A DNA stretch of 64,000 bases from assembly GCF_037042905.1 (NCBI RefSeq), contig NC_087245.1, positions 10,927,501 to 10,991,500 of the forward strand. The letters run 5' to 3'. This DNA is from Lytechinus pictus. Its lineage: Eukaryota; Echinodermata; Echinoidea; Temnopleuroida; Toxopneustidae. The notes under the pieces are model-generated. The model ran no database searches and was not told where the DNA came from. It saw nothing but the letters and a program-made list of their open reading frames with translations. Shown one piece after another: positions 59,651-64,000 of the stretch (its first letter is position 1; each line of letters starts with the position of its first letter). Made by a program: the position numbers and the translations under genes.

Positions 59651-60130
59651 GGCCCGAATTCACAAATTTGTTTTTTAAAACCATCGGTTGAACCCATGGG
59701 TTCGGCAGATTTCCTGTATAAATTGTGCTTATTTACTGCCTATATTAAAAAATGTTTTTGTCAGTGTGCCAAATTGACGACTGTTACACTGGTTATCCAC
59801 CATGGGTGTCGATTTGTGTTGTGAATCTAATATTCAAGGGGGATGATCTATTGTTTCATCCTCCCACTTGAAAAGAATGACGTTACGGATCGACACCAGT
59901 GTTATCCACGCTTATTTTTTAATTAATGAGTCCACTCTTCAAACGGGACTCATGAAGAAATTAGCGTAACTTAACCATGGATACAGGTGCCAATTTGGCG
60001 CACTGTGACAAAAGCATGCATCGGCATTGTAATTAATATATGTGGTAAATAAGCGTAATTCATACAGGAAATCTGCATAAACCATTGGTTCTACTGATGG
60101 TTAAAAAAAAAACCTTTGTGAATTTGGGCC
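59651..60130. mobile_element. 480-bp MITE with GGCCCRAATTCACAAA ends
   Basis: GGCCCGAATTCACAAA at the left has GGCCCAAATTCACAAA as its inverted partner at the right. The arms continue through TTTAAAACCATC, GCAGATTTCCTGTAT, GCTTATTTAC and GTGCCAAATTG blocks, so most of the element is inverted repeat. Confidence 0.88.
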
Positions 60131-61312
60131 TTGTTTTACAAGCAGTGAATATTCAAATAACAGGTCAATAGCACCAAGCAATAAGCAACTCATGACATAA
60201 CTGTAAATTGAAGGCACAAAGTTTATTGCACTCTACATTATACCCTGTTCTCCAAAAGTGAAATTATGTAATTTAGTACTTACTACATTATCAAAAATAT
60301 ACTTTCTTATCTCTCTCTCAACTCTCGGCTGATTTCCTTTAACAATAATTGCTTACATGGAAAATCTGCACATTAGTGACCTCAACCATGTGGCTAAGGA
60401 ACTATTCTTAACCATAAACCTAGTCTAGTTCAGGACTCTTTACTTTTTTTGTCATAAGCTGTACTGTTGAACAATGGACTGTGCTCCTCATGCAATATGG
60501 TGGTGTGAACTGCTGAATCTGTTTCCTCAGGCAACAGATACTCATTTTCATATTATCAGCCAGCTTGACCCATATAGTCAATGTTTAGGGCTATAACTAA
60601 TGAAAGATAAGAGTCCAGACCTAAACTACCGAATACCTTATATCCTGAAATCCTATATAGATACACTATATTGGATTCATGACATATCATAGCTTACAGT
60701 ATTATAAAATTTGATAGTTGGCAACAAAATGCCTCGACAAGCTATATATTATTGAAAGCCTTAGAACGGAGAATATCCAATTATTCCCAATCCAACACAT
60801 ACGAAAATAAAAAGAGTTGGCCCTAACTAAATCTACAATTGAATGCACCTGCTCCTCATTTACATAAAGACTTACTATTAAAATATTCTTTTAATGATTA
60901 CTTCTGTTTAATAATATTCTGATGAACCCTGTAATTATGATGAGTTCTTATGTAACAAGGCAGTCTTTAAGCTTTCCTAAGCTAATAATATACAAAAAGG
61001 TACATCTATATGAACACTGACAATTAAAAAAAAAAAAATAAATAGCCTTATGATATTCCAGTATAATAAAAAAAGCCAATGTACAATGCTGTGTGAGCTT
61101 TACCTGGTGGTGGGTGGAATGGGGGCACTGTCACTACAAGCTGAATACCAGTGGCAGATCCAGAATTTTGAAACAGGAGGGGGGGGCACAAGTAGCAAGA
61201 AGGGCCAAAGTTAAAGGTCCACCTACAAGCATGGTGTCCATATTTCCTCCCCCTTCCCAACCTGTACCAATATATACCATCCCATATTTATTCTATCCAC
61301 TTTTCACTACTG
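60131..61312. other. Downstream flank of SELENOO, no gene seen
   Basis: AT-rich to about 61090. Then comes a CAGTGGCAGATCCAG hAT-type terminus at about 61148 with a GGGGGGGG tract, a solo end of the family seen complete at 26579-26803. This stretch probably includes the SELENOO 3' UTR. Confidence 0.45.
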
Positions 61313-63983
61313 TCATGATGAACAACTGACCCTAACATCTGATGCCCAGTATGGGGGTCTGCTGGCGTAGCCTCTTTCATCAGCTTCTAGTTGATTTTCA
61401 AATGGTTTGCTCAGAATTTGTAGTAGCTTCTTGACAGTAGTAAAGTCTCCCTTTTCTGCATCTTCAATTGCACTCTGAGCCATCCATGTTCTCAAAATAT
61501 AATTAGGATTTACAGCTGTGAAACGAACAAAAACACAAATATACCATGAGAATGATGTTAATAATGTACTTGCTTACAATTAGCACCATTTATCTAAGGC
61601 AGATTTGAACATATTTCATATAATTCCTTGCAGATTTGTACAGGTGCCAGTGAAGATTTGCACCTATAAAAACCGGGCTATTTTGATGCCTAGAAAGACA
61701 CTCAAGATCTCCCTCATCGACCATGCTAAAAACTGACACCCCATCACTTAATTTTTCCAAAAGCAATGTATTTCCTTCATAATGCTAATTACCGTAATTT
61801 CCGCAATAAATTGATTTCAATAGGCTGATTTTTTGGTTTACATTATCCATCTATGGGACATGATTCCACTTTAAATATTGTGATTGATATTACAACTTTG
61901 ACAATGATTCAAACTTAAAATATCAGTGGGCCCCAATAAAATGAGGATAATCAAGATTTTGGCTTTTCTGTAGTTTTATTTCAATTAATTTCTCTTCCCT
62001 TGTGGGGCTTTCCAGGGCTAAATCAATAACTTTTCTTGCATTATATTCTTGAAATTCCAATACGAAACAATGATAAATGGTACATGCACACTAAACCTGT
62101 ACAATAAAAATCCATATCTTGGGCAAATGTCAACTCACAATTCATCCCTTTTCTCCTCTCCAAGTCTTTTTCCACACTTAACACTTCTTGTCTCTCTGCA
62201 TACATTCGGACCCAATCTGGAAACATCTTGTGTCTGCTCAGATCTGTCAAAGCCCAAAGCTCAGTAGCATCCCATGAAGAGGACTGTAACGTTGCCATGG
62301 TGATGATCCCAAGCTGCCTAAAGGTCATGGTGAAGTCAGAGTGAGTGTCCTCCATCATCTAGAAAGAATGAATTGAACAGAAGAAATGAGATAAGGTTGT
62401 CATGATGGGGGTGTTATAATGATGATGATATTAATGCGGATACGGTAATCATTTGGAAAATGATCATGATGAGGGTGGTGGCAGTGATGGAGGTGGTGAT
62501 GATTGTGACAGCGGTCGAGGTGATATTGATGAATAGCAATAATTAAGCTACTACCTTTAATGACAGAGAGGATTATTATGGGGAGGCAATGGTTATGAAC
62601 ATCAAATAGAGGATAGGGATAAAAATGTCAAAGTGTCAACAATTTATTTATGAGTTAATTCTAGCACAAGATAATAATTGTTTATTTCCGTTTTACAAAG
62701 GGTTGCTGACTCTCAAGATGGCAGTCATTCAATCAAACTTATTTACTACTTCCCTACTTCACCATATCTTTCCATGTAACCTTTGGTTTTCCTATTCCTC
62801 TTTTGCAATCTACTCCCAGATTCAATGCTGCTTTCACATGTTCATCATCTTTCTTCCTAAAAAGATGGCCTACCCATCTCAAATCACTTCCCTTCACCAG
62901 TGCCACAACAGTTTCTTTTAAATTCATCTTTCCTTGAGCTCACTTAAGATATTTCAATTTAAAACTTTTTTTGTATCAAGGCCCTTTCTGACCTCCTCAA
63001 CATCGCTTGTAACAACAAAGTACCCTTTACAAGGATGTTAGAAATTTTCCTAAATGGGTAAAGTACAAAGAAATCATTTTCAATAATCTTACCTTTAATA
63101 ACATTGCTACTATGTATTCATCTCGTTCTTCTGTTCCAATAAGTCCAAGTTTCTTTTTGAAAAGTTCCATAAATCTTTTCTTGTAAATATCCACATATCC
63201 AGAAGAGATGGTGGGCAACCTGTAGGAAATTCAATACATCTCATTAAATAGTTCGAACAATAAATATAAATGATATTAGAATAACACAACTTTGTGGTGT
63301 CCTTGTGAAAACTCATGAATACTTAAAAGCCTTCTGAAAGTTGTTTGCAAATTAAGCCACTGATAGCATCATCAATGGCCCAAATTCATCAAACATGATC
63401 TTTAATCCTTGTCTTTAAAATGGATTATAGGCAGATCTCATACATTTATTGCACTTGATTTATTGGCAAAGAGCAAAAGTAATGAATGTATACTTGTGTT
63501 ACAAGGCAATGATGGCTACAACAATACAGAGAGCATTAGTTATTGAACACTTTCTCAACAATGAAAATGCATTTAAAAACTCTGATGGGGGGGGGGGGAA
63601 TCCTAAAAATTCTATGGCATCATCATTTCATAATCTCAATTGCCAGCCACACGCACAATAAAATCTTTGAGATCCTTGGAAATCCATGCTTTGCTACATT
63701 CTTTATTTTCAAAGCAAACTCAAATTTTAAAAATAGTAACAGTTAAACAGATTAAGCGCTTGGCATTACTGTTTTCTCTGATTCATAGACAGCAGGGGTG
63801 TCAGAGCATCTGCTAACTTCTGCATATTGAATAGTCCCACATCAGGTTGCTTCTCATAACTATAACGACCCTCGTCATCTGATGTGTTCGGTATAAACTC
63901 TGGGTCATAGGCATCTAAGAAACCAAATGGACCATAGTCAATGGTGATAGAAAGTAGACTGAAGTTATCTGTATTCATTACAC
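61313..63983 (-). CDS. SELENOO: Selenoprotein O (protein AMPylase), C-terminal four exons; cysteine replaces selenocysteine
   Basis: Minus-strand exons 63770-63983, 63096-63219 (low edge approximate), 62139-62358 and 61313-61515 join in phase; the acceptor at 63983 starts inside a codon, so upstream exons lie off the right edge. SelO is a mitochondrial pseudokinase-fold enzyme that transfers AMP to Ser/Thr/Tyr of proteins. The first exon here holds GVMNTDN and TIDYGPFGF, the conserved Asn and the metal-binding DFG-like Asp of the family. The last exon reads [16 protein letters not shown], then [16 protein letters not shown] and TGA. Human SELENOO ends VTUSS, so the TGT codon at 61322-61324 sits exactly at the selenocysteine position. 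A Cys form needs no SECIS element, and I saw none. An AATAAA lies at 61287-61292 on this strand, only about 20 nt past the stop, and could be a poly(A) signal. Confidence 0.92.
62440..62540 (+). repeat. GATGGTGGTGAT-type microsatellite in a SELENOO intron
   Basis: Imperfect repeats of GAT and GGT triplets (GATGAGGGTGGTGGCAGTGA, GGAGGTGGTGATGATTG). Low complexity; no coding inference is drawn. Confidence 0.7.
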
Positions 63984-64000
63984 CTGAAATATGAAAAGAG

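Overview
This is AT-rich, intron-rich animal nuclear DNA. All four recognisable genes are conserved metazoan nuclear genes with GT-AG introns. The dense load of short inverted-repeat elements, tRNA-type SINEs and 'GTCTCGCCTG' repeats is typical of marine deuterostomes, so an echinoderm (sea urchin or relative) is my best guess. That is inference; no sequence here proves the species.

Gene layout, left to right: (1) the 5' half of a mitochondrial aldehyde dehydrogenase gene (ALDH2-like, minus strand, five exons between 8753 and 1888, continuing off the left edge); (2) a complete MAIP1-like gene for a mitochondrial matrix/inner-membrane Tim44-like protein (minus strand, five exons, 26295 to 20759, 295 residues); (3) a complete mRNA capping enzyme gene, RNGTT (plus strand, 15 exons, 40849 to 55497, 611 residues, with both triphosphatase and guanylyltransferase active sites intact); (4) the last four exons of selenoprotein O, SELENOO (minus strand, 63983 to 61313, continuing off the right edge), with a cysteine codon where the human enzyme has selenocysteine. 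Three of the four products act in mitochondria and one in the nucleus. Nothing suggests that they form a functional cluster.

Most of the rest is mobile DNA in nested layers. 9766-15705 is an element with GTCTCGCCTGCAT ends; inside it sits a 4.9 kb hAT-like element (9800-14702) with a perfect 8-bp target duplication, which itself carries a ten-copy 105-bp minisatellite. 28702-32079 is a small TA-flanked inverted-repeat element split by a 5'-truncated Tx1/L1-like LINE with an A-tail and a 16-bp target duplication. 32345-34913 holds oppositely oriented copies of two dispersed repeats and another short element. 37499-39389 is a 1.9 kb element with about 0.3 kb terminal inverted repeats and a perfect 9-bp target duplication (Mutator-like hallmark). 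It contains a 191-bp palindrome, a copy of a repeat also found at 477-971, and inside that copy a 50-bp hairpin insertion with its own 8-bp duplication. Six elements of at least four families with TTAAAGG-type ends and a shared internal plan are scattered through introns and spacers.

No rRNA gene, functional tRNA gene, CRISPR array or intact transposase gene was found. Exon boundaries were set by hand from reading frame, splice-site consensus and recalled resemblance to human homologues. UTRs, promoters and poly(A) sites are only tentative.
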